This document shows positions 27,165 through 40,089 of a DNA stretch of 64,000 nt, piece after piece (position 1 is the first letter of the stretch; every line of letters begins with the position of its first letter). The translations under genes were made by a program, and so were the position numbers. The notes below the pieces were generated by a model that had not been told where the DNA came from, searched no databases, and worked only from the letters and a program-made list of their open reading frames with translations. Source of the stretch: Pseudorhizobium endolithicum (GTDB taxonomy: Bacteria > Pseudomonadota > Alphaproteobacteria > Rhizobiales > Rhizobiaceae); NCBI RefSeq assembly GCF_902153245.2, contig NZ_CABFWF030000006.1, positions 7,507-71,506 of the forward strand, in the 5' to 3' direction.

Positions 27165-27558
27165 TACGAATAGATTTTATCCGCCCCCAGACCATTCGTC
27201 TGGTGGCGGTGTTTCCATTCCAGCTGTCGGGCAAGCTGGTCCCCTATCTCAAATTCTGCTGGCGTCTTCTGGCGGCACCGAAAATCCTCAGGGCCATTAC
27301 CGGATGGACTTCGCCTCGACAGGCTTGCACTTCACAGAAGCTGCGAGCCGTTAGGATCATGTTAGCAACCCATTGATATCGTGGCGCCGTCTCGCTTACC
27401 GAAGGACCCGTGCTTGCCCTATTTTGCAGACCTACCGAACCGCGCGGCGGGATCCTTGAGTGGTAAGGCCGGTTATAGGACGATTCAGGTTCGGTCGCGT
27501 TCGCAGGCCTGCTGCGCAGGCCTCTCGTTTTTCAAGCACGCATAGGAACCCTGTACTT
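27165..27558. other. intergenic region upstream of pepN
   Basis: About 390 bases. It begins with the terminator of the preceding gene (27181-27209). A short inverted repeat (ccagct-N8-agctgg, about 27221-27240) follows. I see no credible gene in the rest; pepN's promoter must lie here but no clear hexamers stand out. Confidence 0.5.
27181..27209 (+). terminator. terminator after the secreted-protein gene
   Basis: A 12-bp stem with one mismatch (27181-27192 with 27198-27209), loop cattc, followed by tgttt. It starts 17 bases after the stop codon at 27164. Confidence 0.65.
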
Positions 27559-30207
27559 ATGGGTACATCCGATACCAAGACGGTTGAACTTGCCAACTAC
27601 CGCCCGACCGATTTCGTCCTGGAAAGGGTCGACCTCACCTTCGAGCTCGACCCCACGAATACCAAGGTCGACGCCAGGCTGATCTTCCACCGCCGCGAGG
27701 GTGCCGATCCGAAGGCGCCTCTGGTTCTCGATGGTGACGAGCTTACCCTTTCCGCCCTGCTCCTGGACCAGAACGAGGTGCCGGCCGGCCAGTACAACGC
27801 CACACCGCAGAGCCTGACGATCCGCGACCTGCCGGAAAGCAGCCCGTTCGAGATCACCGTCACCACCTTCATCAACCCGGAAGCCAATACCCAACTCATG
27901 GGTCTCTACCGGACCAATGGCGTCTACTGCACCCAGTGCGAGGCCGAAGGCTTCCGCCGCATCACCTATTTCCCGGACCGGCCGGACGTGCTGGCGCCCT
28001 ATACGATCACCATCATCGCCGACAAAGCCGCCAACCCGCTGCTTCTGTCCAACGGCAACTATCTCGGCGGAGGCAATTACGACGAGGGCCGGCACTTCGC
28101 CGCCTGGTTCGATCCGCATCCGAAGCCGAGCTACCTGTTCGCGCTGGTCGCAGGCGATCTCGGCGTCGTGGAGGACACGTTCACCACCATGTCCGGCCGC
28201 GAGGTCGCGCTGAAGATCTATGTCGAGCACGGCAAGGAACCGCGCGCCGCCTACGCCATGGACGCCCTGAAGCGCTCCATGAAATGGGACGAGGAGCGGT
28301 TCGGCCGCGAATACGACCTCGACATCTTCATGATCGTCGCCGTCTCCGACTTCAACATGGGGGCGATGGAGAACAAGGGTCTCAACGTCTTCAACGACAA
28401 ATACGTGCTCGCCGATCCGGAGACCGCGACCGACCAGGATTACGCCAATATAGAGGCGATCATCGCCCACGAATACTTCCACAACTGGACCGGCAACCGC
28501 ATCACCTGCCGTGACTGGTTCCAGCTCTGCCTGAAGGAAGGGCTCACGGTTTACCGCGACCACGAATTTTCCGCCGACATGCGTTCGCGCGCCGTCAAGC
28601 GGATCGCGGAGGTACGGCACCTGAAATCGGAGCAGTTCCCGGAGGATGCCGGACCGCTGGCCCACCCGGTACGGCCGACGAAATACCGCGAGATCAACAA
28701 CTTCTATACGACGACCGTCTACGAGAAGGGCTCGGAAGTCACCCGGATGATCGCCACGCTTCTTGGCCGGGACGGCTTCAAGAAGGGCATGGATCTCTAT
28801 TTCGAGCGCCATGACGGCGAGGCCGCCACCGTCGAGGATTTCGTCAGGTGCTTCGAGGACGCGACGGGGCGCGACCTCTCGCAATTCTCCCTCTGGTACC
28901 ACCAGGCCGGCACGCCGCTGGTCACCGCCTCAGGCGCCTACGACGCTGGAGCCTCCACCTTCACGTTGTCGCTGGAGCAGATGATCCCGGCAACCCCGGG
29001 CCAGCCGAACAAGGAGCCGATGCACATCCCGCTCTCCTTCGCCCTGATCCTCGACAACGGCTCCGCGGCGACGCCCGCTGCCGTGGCGGGCGGCGAAGTG
29101 GCCGGCGACGTGCTGCACCTGACCCAGCGCAAACAGACCTTCACCTTCTCGGGCATCTCGTCACGGCCCGTGCTTTCGCTCAACCGCGGCTTCTCGGCAC
29201 CGATCAACCTCCATCTGGATCAGAGCACGGACGATCTCGTCCACATCGCGCGCCACGACAGCGACCTCTTCGCCCGCTGGCAGGCGCTGAACGACCTGAT
29301 CCTGCCGGTGCTGATGCAGGCGGCGCGCGACATCCGCAACGGCGAGGAGGTTGCGTGCCCGCCCGCCGTCGTCTCGGCGCTGATCGAGACCGCAGGCAAC
29401 GAGACGCTGGAGCCCGCGTTCCGCGCGCAGGTACTCACCCTTCCGAGCGAAGCCGATATCGCGCGCGAACTCGGCAGCAACAACGACCCCGACGCCATAC
29501 ATGCGGCGCGCACCACCGTCCTCGCCACCGTCGCCGAGGCCGGGCGGCAGGTCTTCCAGCATCTCTTCGAGAATTTGCAGACCAATGACGGCTTCAGCCC
29601 CGACGCGGCAAGCGCGGGAAGGCGCGCCCTCCGCAACAGCGCGCTGAGCTACCTCACCTATGCGGAACAGTCGCCCGCACGCGCGGCCGAAGCATTCGCG
29701 TCTGCCGACAACATGACGGACCTCGTCCATGCGCTGACCGTGCTGGCACACCGCTTCCCGGAGACCGACGAGGCCGACGCCGCCCTCGGCGCGTTCGTGA
29801 CCCGTTTCGACGACAACCCTCTGGTCATCGACAAGTGGCTGGCGGTACAGGCGACCATCCCCGGCGCCGGAGCGCTTGGCCGCGTGAAGGCCCTGATGGA
29901 CAACCGCCACTTCGTTCCGAGCAACCCGAACCGCGTCCGCTCGCTCGTCGGCAGCCTTGCCTTCTCCAACCCGACCGGTTTCAACCGGCCCGATGGGGAA
30001 GGCTATCGCTTCCTCGCCGAACAGATCCTGGCGATCGATCCGAAGAACCGGCAGCTCGCCGCCCGCATCCTCACCTCCATGCGCTCCTGGCGGTCGCTGG
30101 AGCCGGTGCGCGCCGACCACGCCCGCTCCGCCTTGATGACGATCGACCGCAGCGGGACACTTTCCACCGATGTCCGCGACATCGTCGAGCGCATGTTGAA
30201 GGGTTGA
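27559..30207 (+). CDS. pepN: aminopeptidase N (M1 family)
   Basis: An 882-residue cytoplasmic zinc aminopeptidase that trims N-terminal residues from peptides. The exopeptidase motif GAMENKG (about residue 269) and the zinc site HEYFHNWTGNR (HExxH, about 305) with a downstream glutamate in GLTVYRDHEFSAD are intact. The C-terminal half is the Ig-like and helical M1 domain of the E. coli PepN type (870 residues). The ATG at 27559 follows AGGAACC; an in-frame extension to 27460 has no support. Confidence 0.94.
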   Translation: MGTSDTKTVELANYRPTDFVLERVDLTFELDPTNTKVDARLIFHRREGADPKAPLVLDGDELTLSALLLDQNEVPAGQYNATPQSLTIRDLPESSPFEITVTTFINPEANTQLMGLYRTNGVYCTQCEAEGFRRITYFPDRPDVLAPYTITIIADKAANPLLLSNGNYLGGGNYDEGRHFAAWFDPHPKPSYLFALVAGDLGVVEDTFTTMSGREVALKIYVEHGKEPRAAYAMDALKRSMKWDEERFGREYDLDIFMIVAVSDFNMGAMENKGLNVFNDKYVLADPETATDQDYANIEAIIAHEYFHNWTGNRITCRDWFQLCLKEGLTVYRDHEFSADMRSRAVKRIAEVRHLKSEQFPEDAGPLAHPVRPTKYREINNFYTTTVYEKGSEVTRMIATLLGRDGFKKGMDLYFERHDGEAATVEDFVRCFEDATGRDLSQFSLWYHQAGTPLVTASGAYDAGASTFTLSLEQMIPATPGQPNKEPMHIPLSFALILDNGSAATPAAVAGGEVAGDVLHLTQRKQTFTFSGISSRPVLSLNRGFSAPINLHLDQSTDDLVHIARHDSDLFARWQALNDLILPVLMQAARDIRNGEEVACPPAVVSALIETAGNETLEPAFRAQVLTLPSEADIARELGSNNDPDAIHAARTTVLATVAEAGRQVFQHLFENLQTNDGFSPDAASAGRRALRNSALSYLTYAEQSPARAAEAFASADNMTDLVHALTVLAHRFPETDEADAALGAFVTRFDDNPLVIDKWLAVQATIPGAGALGRVKALMDNRHFVPSNPNRVRSLVGSLAFSNPTGFNRPDGEGYRFLAEQILAIDPKNRQLAARILTSMRSWRSLEPVRADHARSALMTIDRSGTLSTDVRDIVERMLKG

Positions 30208-30261
30208 ATTTCCCCCTGCCACAACCCCTGATTCCGCTGCCCACGCGGCGGTTTCCCTAGA

Positions 30262-30277
30262 TTAAAAAACTCTTAAG
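30262..30277. promoter_or_regulatory. putative CtrA box TTAA-N7-TTAA
   Basis: TTAA at 30262-30265, seven bases, then TTAA at 30273-30276 followed by G. The recalled CtrA consensus is TTAA-N7-TTAAC, so only the last base differs. It lies 85-100 bases upstream of the PleC-like kinase gene, whose product is expected to act in the CtrA pathway. Confidence 0.5.
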
Positions 30278-30294
30278 GAACCTCTGGACACGGC

Positions 30295-30310
30295 GAATCA
30301 CTCGTGATTC
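30295..30310. promoter_or_regulatory. inverted repeat GAATCAC-TC-GTGATTC
   Basis: Perfect 7-bp arms with a 2-base spacer, 50 bases before the start of the PleC-like gene and 18 bases after the CtrA-like box. It could be an operator or overlap the promoter. GAnTC (GAATC/GATTC) methylation sites of CcrM are part of both arms, which is of interest for a cell-cycle gene. Confidence 0.4.
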
Positions 30311-30360
30311 ATTAGCTTAGATTCGGGCGAGCGGCGCACCGGATTTCCATGAGGGGTCTG

Positions 30361-32701
<2,341 letters not shown>

Positions 32702-32709
<8 letters not shown>

Positions 32710-35650
32710 CCAGCTTCCGGAAGATCGCCCGCACCGCCTTCGACAGACGCTTCACCTCGCCCTCCAGCGTTCGGATGTCCGGGCAGTCCCCCGCCCGGCA
32801 GACGCGCTCCACCAGTCCGACGGGCGCTTCCTTCGGATCGAAGCCGCCGTCGATGCAGAGCCGGATGATCTGCGAGAGCTCGGTGAAAAGGCGCAGCGCC
32901 TCCCGCATGGTGGCCAGGTCATCGGCCGAGAGCATCTCCCGCCCGAGCGCCTCCAGCGCCTCGTCCGTGCTCATCCCGTTCGTGTCGACGGCAAGACCCT
33001 TGCCCGGCGCGACCAGCCGCAGATACTGGGCGATGAACTCGATATCGATCAGGCCGCCCGGAATGAGCTTCAGGTCCCATATGCCTCGCGGAGGCTTTTC
33101 CTGCTCGATCAGGTCGCGCATCTCCCGGATATCGGCCGCAATCTTTCCGCCATCTCCCCTGCGGGACAGGACGTCGCTGATCACCGCCTGCGCTTCCTCC
33201 ACCAGGCTTGCCTCCCCGCAGACCATGCGCGCGCGCGTCAGCGCCATGTGCTCCCAGGTCCAGGCCTCCTCCTGCTGGTACTTGCGGAAGGCGCGGATGC
33301 GCGTGGCGACCGGCCCCTTGTTGCCCGAAGGCCTCAGGCGCATGTCCACTTCGAACAGCACGCCCTCCGCCATCGGCGCCGAGAGCGCGGCGATCAGGCG
33401 CTGCGTCAGCCGGGTATAGTAGCGCGTGCTGTCCAGGGCCTTCGGGCCTTCCGACTCGAAGGCTTCGTCGTCGTAGTCGTAGAGCAGGATCAGGTCGACG
33501 TCGGAGGCCGCGGTCAGTTCGAAGCTGCCGAGCTTGCCCATCCCCATCAGCGCCACCCTGCCGCCGGGATAGCGGCCATGCGCCCCCTCGATCTCGCGCT
33601 CCACGGCAGCCAGGGCCTGTTCGATCAGAAGATCGGCGAGATCGGTGAAGGCGCGGCCGGCCTGCGCTCCGTCGATCGCTCCCGTCAGCAGCCGGATGCC
33701 GATCAGGAAGCGCTGCTCGGCCGCGAAGATGCGCAGCCGGTCCAGCAGTTCCTCGTAGTGGCGCGAGGCCATCAGGAAGACCCGCAGACGCTCCGACAGA
33801 TAGTCGCGCGTGGGAAGCTCCGCCATCAGGCCCGGATCAAGCATGCCGTCGAAGACATGCGGCCGCGACGAGATGATGTCCGCCAGCCGCGGCGCCGCCG
33901 ACATGACGGTAACGATCAGCGAAAGCAGCGCCGGATTGTTGCCGATCAGCGAGAAGAGCTGGATCCCGGCCGGCAGGCCGGAGAGGAAACCGTCGAAGCG
34001 CAGCAGCGCCTCGTCCGCCCGGCTGCTCTCGCCGAAGGCCTTCAGGAGGTCCGGGGTCAGTTCCGTCAGCCGCTCGCGCGACTCCACCGATTGCGTCGCC
34101 CGGTAGCGGCCGTAGTGCCAGGTGCGGATAACGCGCGAAATATCGGAAGGCCGGTGGAAGCCGAGTGCCGCCAGCGTCTTCAATGTCTCCGGGTCGTCCT
34201 GCTGGCCGGTGAAGACGAGATTGCCTTCGACGCCCGAAAGCTTCGTCTCCTGCTCGAACAGCCGGGCATAGCGTTTCTCCACCGTCCGCAGCACGCCCTC
34301 CAGCCTAACGGCGAAGGATGCCGTGTCGGGAAAGCCGAGCATGAAGGCGATCCGCTTCAGCTCCGCCTCCGTTTCGGGAAGGCTGTGCGTCTGCTCGTCG
34401 CGCACCATCTGGATGCGGTGCTCGACGTCGCGCAGGAACCAGTAGGCTTCGGTCAGTTCCGCGGCGATCTCCGACGTGATCCAGTTCGCCTCCGCCAGCT
34501 TCTCCAGCGCCACTTTCGTCTGGCGGGTTCTGAGCGGCGGCATGCGCCCGCCGGCGATCAGCTGCTGGGTCTGGGCGAAGAACTCGATCTCGCGGATGCC
34601 GCCGCGGCCGAGCTTGACGTCATGGCCCTTGACGGCGATCGCGCCATGACCCTTGTGGACATGGATCTGCCGCTTGATGGAATGGATGTCGGCGATCGCC
34701 GCATAGTCGAGGTACTTGCGGAAGACGAAGGGCACCAGCTGGCGCAGGAACCATTCCCCGGCGGCGATGTCGCCGGCCATGGCGCGCGCCTTGATGAAGG
34801 CCGCCCGCTCCCAGTTCTGGCCGCGGCTCTCGTAGTAGAGAAGGCCCGCCTCCACCGGCACGGCGAGCGGCGTCGAGCCGGGATCGGGCCGCAGCCGCAG
34901 GTCGGTGCGGAACACGTAGCCGTCCGCCGTCCGCTCCTGCAGGATGCGCACGAGGCGCCGCATCATCCGGCCGTAGATCTCGGAACCGTCCAGCGGATCG
35001 GGCAATATGCCGCTCTCCGGATCGAAGAAGACGACGATGTCGATATCGGAGGAGTAGTTGAGCTCGTGGCCGCCCAACTTGCCCATGCCGAGGACGATCA
35101 GGCCGGATCCCTCGCTCGGCCGCTCCGGGTTCTTCAGCACCATCTTGCCGCTTTCGTGGGCCGCGAGCAGCAGGTGGTCGATCGACGCCGCCACCACGGC
35201 ATCGGCGAGGAGCGTCAGGTAACACGTGGTGTCGCGCGCGGTGAAAAGCCGGGCGAGATCCGCCAGTGCCGCCAGAAACGAGACGCTGCGCTTCGCAATC
35301 CTCAGCGAAGCCATCACCTCCGCCTCAGAAGGCGTCCTGCCCTCTCTGGGGCGCCAGCAGGCACGCGCACCGTCGATCATCCGCCGAAGCGTTTCTTCCA
35401 GCGGCTCGGTGATCGCCGTCGTCAAGAGCCGGGGCGAGATCGTCGCGATGTCGCGCAAGTAGGGGGATAGGGAAAGGGCCGCGATCAGGAACGGCTTGAG
35501 GGGACCATTCCCGTTCATGACCTCCGCCAGCGCGGCGTCGTCGCGCGCCAGCTCCTTCAGAAGCGCGGTCACCGCCTTCGCCTCGGTCTGGCTCTGCGGC
35601 CGGATGACGTCCTCTCCGACATCCCTGAGCTTGATCGCATTGTCTCCCAC
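32702..35650 (-). CDS. glnE: bifunctional glutamine synthetase adenylyltransferase/deadenylase
   Basis: A 982-residue cytoplasmic regulator of nitrogen assimilation: it adenylylates glutamine synthetase to lower its activity and removes AMP again, controlled by PII and glutamine. The two nucleotidyltransferase halves are visible, each with GMGKLG and paired aspartates: LNYSSDIDIVVFFD (about 210) for the deadenylylase side and FELTAASDVDLILLYD (about 720) for the adenylylating side. Length fits the family. It follows the histidine kinase gene by 24 bases, so it is likely co-transcribed. Confidence 0.95.
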
Positions 35651-35674
35651 GGCGTCCTCCCTCTACACCCTTTC

Positions 35675-37087
35675 TTAGGGCTTCAACGCCGGGAATACCA
35701 TCGTCGCTGTCAGGCCCTGTGCCGTCCCGTCGTCCGGATGCGTCGCCGACAGGCTCAGCGATCCGCCATGCAGGTCCATCACCGCCTCCACCAGGGAAAG
35801 CCCGAGCCCGGTGCCGGGCTTCGAGCGGCTGGCATCGAGCCGGACGAAGCGCTTCGTCACCTCGTCGCGCATGTCCTCCGGAATGCCTAAGCCGTTGTCA
35901 CAGACCGAGAGACGGACGGCACCGTCGTCGGCGCTCAGCACCAGCCTTACCTCCGGCTTGCCGGCCCCCTCCCCGCCGTACTTGATGGCATTGTCGAGAA
36001 GGTTGAATATCGCCTGTCCGATCAGTTCCCGGTTTCCCTTCACCTTCACGCCAGCAGCGATCGAGGTCGTCAGCGAAAGGCCGGCCTCCTCGGCCACCGG
36101 CTCGTAGAGCTCGCAACTGTCGGCAGAGATGGCGGACAGGTCGACCTCGCTCATCTCGGCCGCAACCGAGCCTGCCTCCACGCGCGAGATCATCAGGAGC
36201 GCATTGAATGTGCGGATCAACTGGTCGGATTCGCCTATGATGCCCTCGAGCGCTGCGCGGCGGCTCTCCGGGGCCTCGTCGGCCAGCGCGTCGGCCGCCT
36301 TGTTGCGCAGCCTCGTCAGCGGCGTCTTCAGGTCGTGGGCGATGTTGTCGGAAACCTGCCGCAATCCCTCGTTCAGCTTTTCGATGCGGCCCAGCATCGC
36401 GTTCAACGATTCCGAGAGGCGGTCGAACTCGTCGCCGGAGCGCCCGACCGGCAGGCGCTGCGAAAGGTCGCCGGCCATGATCTTCTGGCTCGCAGCCGAC
36501 ATCCGGTCGATGCGCTTCAGCGCATTGCGTCCGATGCCGAACCAGATGAACAGCGCGCCGACGCCCATGATCGTCAGCGCCACCATCAGCGCGCGGCGGA
36601 CGATGCCGCGGAACCGTCCCGGCTCACCGAGATCGCGGCCGATCATCACCCGCAATCCGTTTTCCATGAACAGCACGTTGGCGATCGCCATGTGCCGCCG
36701 CGCAGGACCGCTTTCGGCATAGGGCTCGTAGGTGAAGGGGAAGCGGGTCCAGCCCTCGTCGTCCAGGACGCCCGGCTGGACGGACGCCACGTTGCCGGCT
36801 AGGATCTCGCCGGTCGGTCCCGTGACGACGTAGAGATTGGCGCCCGGCTGGCGCGCCCGGCGCTCCATGATGCGCAGCATGGCGTTGATGCCGCCGCGCT
36901 CGTAGGCGCGCTGCATGTCGCCCACTTCCTCCACGAGGTTCTCGCGCGTCTGCTGCACCAGGATGCGCTCCGACATTGCGGTGACGTAGAAGACCAGGAA
37001 GGCGGCGCAGATCGCGAAAAGCAGGATGTAGAGGGCCGACAGCCGCACGGCCGTCGAACGGAACATCAGGCGAAGCCGGGTCAGCAC
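35675..37087 (-). CDS. sensor histidine kinase of the degP/glnE locus
   Basis: A 470-residue membrane kinase: segments near residues 15-35 and 168-188 flank a periplasmic domain of about 130 residues; then HAMP, HisKA with DNIAHDLKTPLTRLRN (His about 250), and HATPase with NLLDNAIKYGG, DNGLGIPED and GTGLGLSLV. It starts four bases after the response-regulator gene and is surely its partner. No signal can be named from sequence; location beside the DegP protease suggests an envelope stimulus. Confidence 0.9.
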   Translation of the reverse strand: MLTRLRLMFRSTAVRLSALYILLFAICAAFLVFYVTAMSERILVQQTRENLVEEVGDMQRAYERGGINAMLRIMERRARQPGANLYVVTGPTGEILAGNVASVQPGVLDDEGWTRFPFTYEPYAESGPARRHMAIANVLFMENGLRVMIGRDLGEPGRFRGIVRRALMVALTIMGVGALFIWFGIGRNALKRIDRMSAASQKIMAGDLSQRLPVGRSGDEFDRLSESLNAMLGRIEKLNEGLRQVSDNIAHDLKTPLTRLRNKAADALADEAPESRRAALEGIIGESDQLIRTFNALLMISRVEAGSVAAEMSEVDLSAISADSCELYEPVAEEAGLSLTTSIAAGVKVKGNRELIGQAIFNLLDNAIKYGGEGAGKPEVRLVLSADDGAVRLSVCDNGLGIPEDMRDEVTKRFVRLDASRSKPGTGLGLSLVEAVMDLHGGSLSLSATHPDDGTAQGLTATMVFPALKP

Positions 37088-37091
37088 GCGC

Positions 37092-37844
37092 TCAGGCCTC
37101 GTCCTTGATCATGTAGCCCGCCCCCCGGATGGTCTTGAGAAGCGGCCTTTCGAAGTCCTTCTCGATCTTCGAGCGCAGCCGCGAGACGTGCACGTCGATG
37201 ACGTTCGTCTGCGGGTCGAAATGGTAGTCCCAGACATGCTCCAGCAGCATGGTGCGGGTCACCACCTGCCCGGCATTCTTCATCAGGTATTCGAGCAGGC
37301 GGAATTCGCGCGGCTGCAGCAGGATCTCCTTGCCGGCCCGCTTCACCTCGTGGGACAGCCGGTCGAGCTCCAGATCGCCGACGCGGTAAACCATGTCCTG
37401 CTCGGGCTTGCCCTTGCGGCGGCCGAGAACCTCGACGCGGGCCAGCAGTTCGGAAAAGGCGTAGGGCTTGGGCAGATAGTCGTCGCCGCCGGCGCGCAAG
37501 CCCGTGACGCGATCGTCCACCTGACCCAGCGCCGACAGGATCAGGACCGGCGTCTCGACGCCGCGCTTGCGCAGTTCGCTGATCACGGAAAGTCCGTCGC
37601 GCCGGGGCAGCATCCGGTCGATCACCATCACATCGTAGCTGTTCTCGGTGCCCATGAAGAGCCCGCTTTCGCCGTCGCTCGCGTGATCGGCCACGATGCC
37701 GGCCTCGCGGAACGCTTTCGTCATGTAGGCGGCCGCCTCAAGATCGTCTTCAATCACCAGAATCTTCATGTGCGGCACAATAGCGTCAGCGGCTTCCTTT
37801 GCACTACCGGATTCGAGCGGCTCCGGCCGGTTCAGCGTGTCCAT
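37092..37844 (-). CDS. OmpR/PhoB-family response regulator
   Basis: A 250-residue regulator. The receiver domain starts at KILVIEDD with the phospho-acceptor in MVIDRMLP and the conserved lysine in LPKPYAF; the C-terminal winged helix contains LQPREFRLLEYLMKNAGQVVTRTMLL and VHVSRLRSKIEK. The start at 37844 has an AGGGAG ribosome site; the family-typical ATG at 37769 has none, so a 25-residue leader is possible. Pairs with the kinase at 35675 and lies downstream of degP beyond a terminator. Confidence 0.9.
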   Translation of the reverse strand: MDTLNRPEPLESGSAKEAADAIVPHMKILVIEDDLEAAAYMTKAFREAGIVADHASDGESGLFMGTENSYDVMVIDRMLPRRDGLSVISELRKRGVETPVLILSALGQVDDRVTGLRAGGDDYLPKPYAFSELLARVEVLGRRKGKPEQDMVYRVGDLELDRLSHEVKRAGKEILLQPREFRLLEYLMKNAGQVVTRTMLLEHVWDYHFDPQTNVIDVHVSRLRSKIEKDFERPLLKTIRGAGYMIKDEA

Positions 37845-37893
37845 CGGACGCTCCCTGCGATCAATCCCGAATTGCCTCGGGGTTCTGCTTGTG

Positions 37894-37925
37894 AAAAGGG
37901 CGCCGGCCTTGCCGGCGGCGCCCTT
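37894..37925 (-). terminator. terminator after degP
   Basis: A 10-bp GC-rich stem (37896-37905 with 37916-37925) followed on the minus strand by a U-run (ctttt). It lies 24 bases after the degP stop and separates degP from the downstream two-component genes. Confidence 0.7.
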
Positions 37926-37949
37926 GCATCATGCGGGTGTGTACTGCGG

Positions 37950-39494
37950 TCAGCCTTCGTTGATCGGCAGGGCCATGAACCGGCTGCCGCGGTCGGATTC
38001 GACTTGGAACAGCGCTCGGGTGCGGCCATCCTCGCGGGCCTGCTCGATCGCCGCCTCGACGTCGCTGGCCTTTTCGACCGGCTTGTTGTTGACCGAGACG
38101 ATCTTCTCGCCGGTTCTCAGCCCGCGGGCCGCAGCCTCCGAGTCCGGATCGACGTCGACCACGGAAAGCCCGGAGCCGTCCTCGGCCGGCGCCACCGTAA
38201 TGCCGAGGCTGGCGAGTGCCTGTTCGGTGGAAGGAGTCGGCGTTTCCGGCTCTTCCGTCTCGGCGCTGGCGGCGTCCTCGCTGGCGAGGTTGCCCAGCGT
38301 CACTTCAAGGTTCTGCGCCTTGCCGTCACGCCAGACCGAAACCTCGATCTTCTTGTTCGGGCCCATGGCGGCGACCTTGCGCGCGAGGTCGCGTGCATCC
38401 TTGACCGGCTCGCCGTTCAGAGCCGTGATGACGTCGCCTTCCTCGATCCCGGCCTTCTGGCCCGGCGAGCCTTCCTGCGGAGCGACGACCAGTGCGCCTT
38501 GCGGCTCGGAGAGACCCAGGGACTCGGCGATATCCTTGTTGACCGGCTGGATCTGCACGCCGAGCCAGCCGCGCTCGACCTTACCGTCTTCCATCAGGTC
38601 CGTCACCACGTCACGGGCGACGGCTGCGGGAATGGCGAAGGCGATGCCGACATTGCCGCCGGAGGGCGAGAAGATCGCGGTGTTGATGCCGATCACCTCG
38701 CCTTCGAGGTTGAAGGCAGGACCGCCGGAGTTGCCGCGGTTCACTGCGGCATCGATCTGGATGTAGTCGTCATAGGGACCGGAGCCGATATCGCGGCCGC
38801 GGGCCGAGATGATACCGGCCGTCACCGATCCGCCGAGGCCGAACGGGTTGCCGACCGCGACGACCCAGTCACCCACCCGAGCCTTGGAATCGTCGGCGAA
38901 GTTGACATAGGTGAACTTGCGGTTTGCCTCGACCTTCAGCACGGCGAGGTCGGTGCGGCTGTCCTTTCCGATCAGCTTGGCATCGAGCTCGGTGCCGTCA
39001 TCGAGCACCACCGTATAGGCGGCGCCGTCGGCGACGACGTGGTTGTTGGTGACGAGGTAGCCATCCTCGGAGATGAAGAAGCCGGAGCCCTGCGAGGTCG
39101 GACGCATGCGACGCGGGCCGCCGCGTTCGCTTCGATCGCCATCGGGGCCGCCACGGAACTGCGGGCCGCCGAATTCACGGAAGAACCGCTTGAGGGGATG
39201 GTCGTTCGGCAGGTCTTCGAAACCCTGGCCGCCGAAATTGAAGGAGAAATTGCTGTTGTCGCTGGCGGCCTGCGTCTCGGACTGGACGCGCACGGAAACG
39301 ACGGCCGGGGAAACGGCGGAAACGACGTCGGCGAAGCTCGGAGCCTGCGGCGCCTCGACCTTGACCGGGTCGGCGAAGGAATTGATGACCTGCCCCGGAA
39401 TGCCGGTCGACAGCATCACCGCAGCCAGGCCGGCGACCGTGGAGGTCTTCAGGACTGTCTTCAGCGAGGGCCGTCCAATTTTGCTGTTCAGCAT
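37950..39494 (-). CDS. degP: Do-family periplasmic serine protease (DegP-like)
   Basis: A 514-residue envelope protease/chaperone that handles misfolded periplasmic proteins. The signal or anchor sequence (TVLKTSTVAGLAAVMLST) is at about residues 13-30. The catalytic triad is visible: NNHVVADG (His), RTDLAVLKV (Asp) and GNSGGPAF (Ser), followed by two PDZ domains (about 310-400 and 420-510). An insertion near residue 80-115 is rich in Gly, Arg, Phe and Pro. In S. meliloti the equivalent gene next to cycHJKL is called degP1. Start at 39494 fits the signal sequence. Confidence 0.92.
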   Translation of the reverse strand: MLNSKIGRPSLKTVLKTSTVAGLAAVMLSTGIPGQVINSFADPVKVEAPQAPSFADVVSAVSPAVVSVRVQSETQAASDNSNFSFNFGGQGFEDLPNDHPLKRFFREFGGPQFRGGPDGDRSERGGPRRMRPTSQGSGFFISEDGYLVTNNHVVADGAAYTVVLDDGTELDAKLIGKDSRTDLAVLKVEANRKFTYVNFADDSKARVGDWVVAVGNPFGLGGSVTAGIISARGRDIGSGPYDDYIQIDAAVNRGNSGGPAFNLEGEVIGINTAIFSPSGGNVGIAFAIPAAVARDVVTDLMEDGKVERGWLGVQIQPVNKDIAESLGLSEPQGALVVAPQEGSPGQKAGIEEGDVITALNGEPVKDARDLARKVAAMGPNKKIEVSVWRDGKAQNLEVTLGNLASEDAASAETEEPETPTPSTEQALASLGITVAPAEDGSGLSVVDVDPDSEAAARGLRTGEKIVSVNNKPVEKASDVEAAIEQAREDGRTRALFQVESDRGSRFMALPINEG

Positions 39495-39630
39495 CGTGAG
39501 TACCTTTTTCTCTTCATTGTGACTGGTTCCGGGACATCCCGGAAGGCGGTGGATGCGAAGAGATATAGGGAGGCTCACCTTAACTGCAGGTGGCGGACGG
39601 ATGAAAACTTCGTAATGTTGCCGCCGGCCG

Positions 39631-40089
39631 CTAGCGCTTGCCGACAAGCTCGTCGAGGCGGGCCTGCTCCTCCGCCGTCAGGGGGGCGGGCGTGCGTGCC
39701 TGCAGGCGTCCGCGCGCTATCAGCACGAGCACCAGCGCCCCGCCCAGGAGCAGCACCGCCGGCGCAGTCCACAGAAGCAGCGTCCGCACCGAAAAGCGCG
39801 GCTTCAGCAGCACGAATTCGCCGTAGCGGGAGACGACATAGTCGATCACCTCCTCATCCGTGTCGCCGTTCTGGAGCCGCTCGCGGACGAGCACCCTGAG
39901 GTCACGGGCAAGTTCGGCATTGGAATCGTCGATCGACTGGTTCTGGCAGACCATGCAGCGCAGGTTGACGGAAAGATTTCTGGCCCTCTCCTCGAGCACG
40001 GGATCGTCGAGCACCTCGTCCGGATTGACGGCCAGCGCCGGGAGGGGAGCGAGCGCCAGCATGGCCGCGAGGAGAAGCTTCCGGATCAT
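39631..40089 (-). CDS. cycL: cytochrome c maturation protein CycL/CcmH
   Basis: A 152-residue membrane-bound thiol protein that reduces apocytochrome c haem-binding cysteines. Signal peptide about residues 1-20, the CxxC motif in [10 protein letters not shown] (about 44-48), and a C-terminal anchor ([20 protein letters not shown]). Its ATG overlaps the cycK stop by four bases, so it is translated together with cycK. Confidence 0.94.
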   Translation of the reverse strand: MIRKLLLAAMLALAPLPALAVNPDEVLDDPVLEERARNLSVNLRCMVCQNQSIDDSNAELARDLRVLVRERLQNGDTDEEVIDYVVSRYGEFVLLKPRFSVRTLLLWTAPAVLLLGGALVLVLIARGRLQARTPAPLTAEEQARLDELVGKR

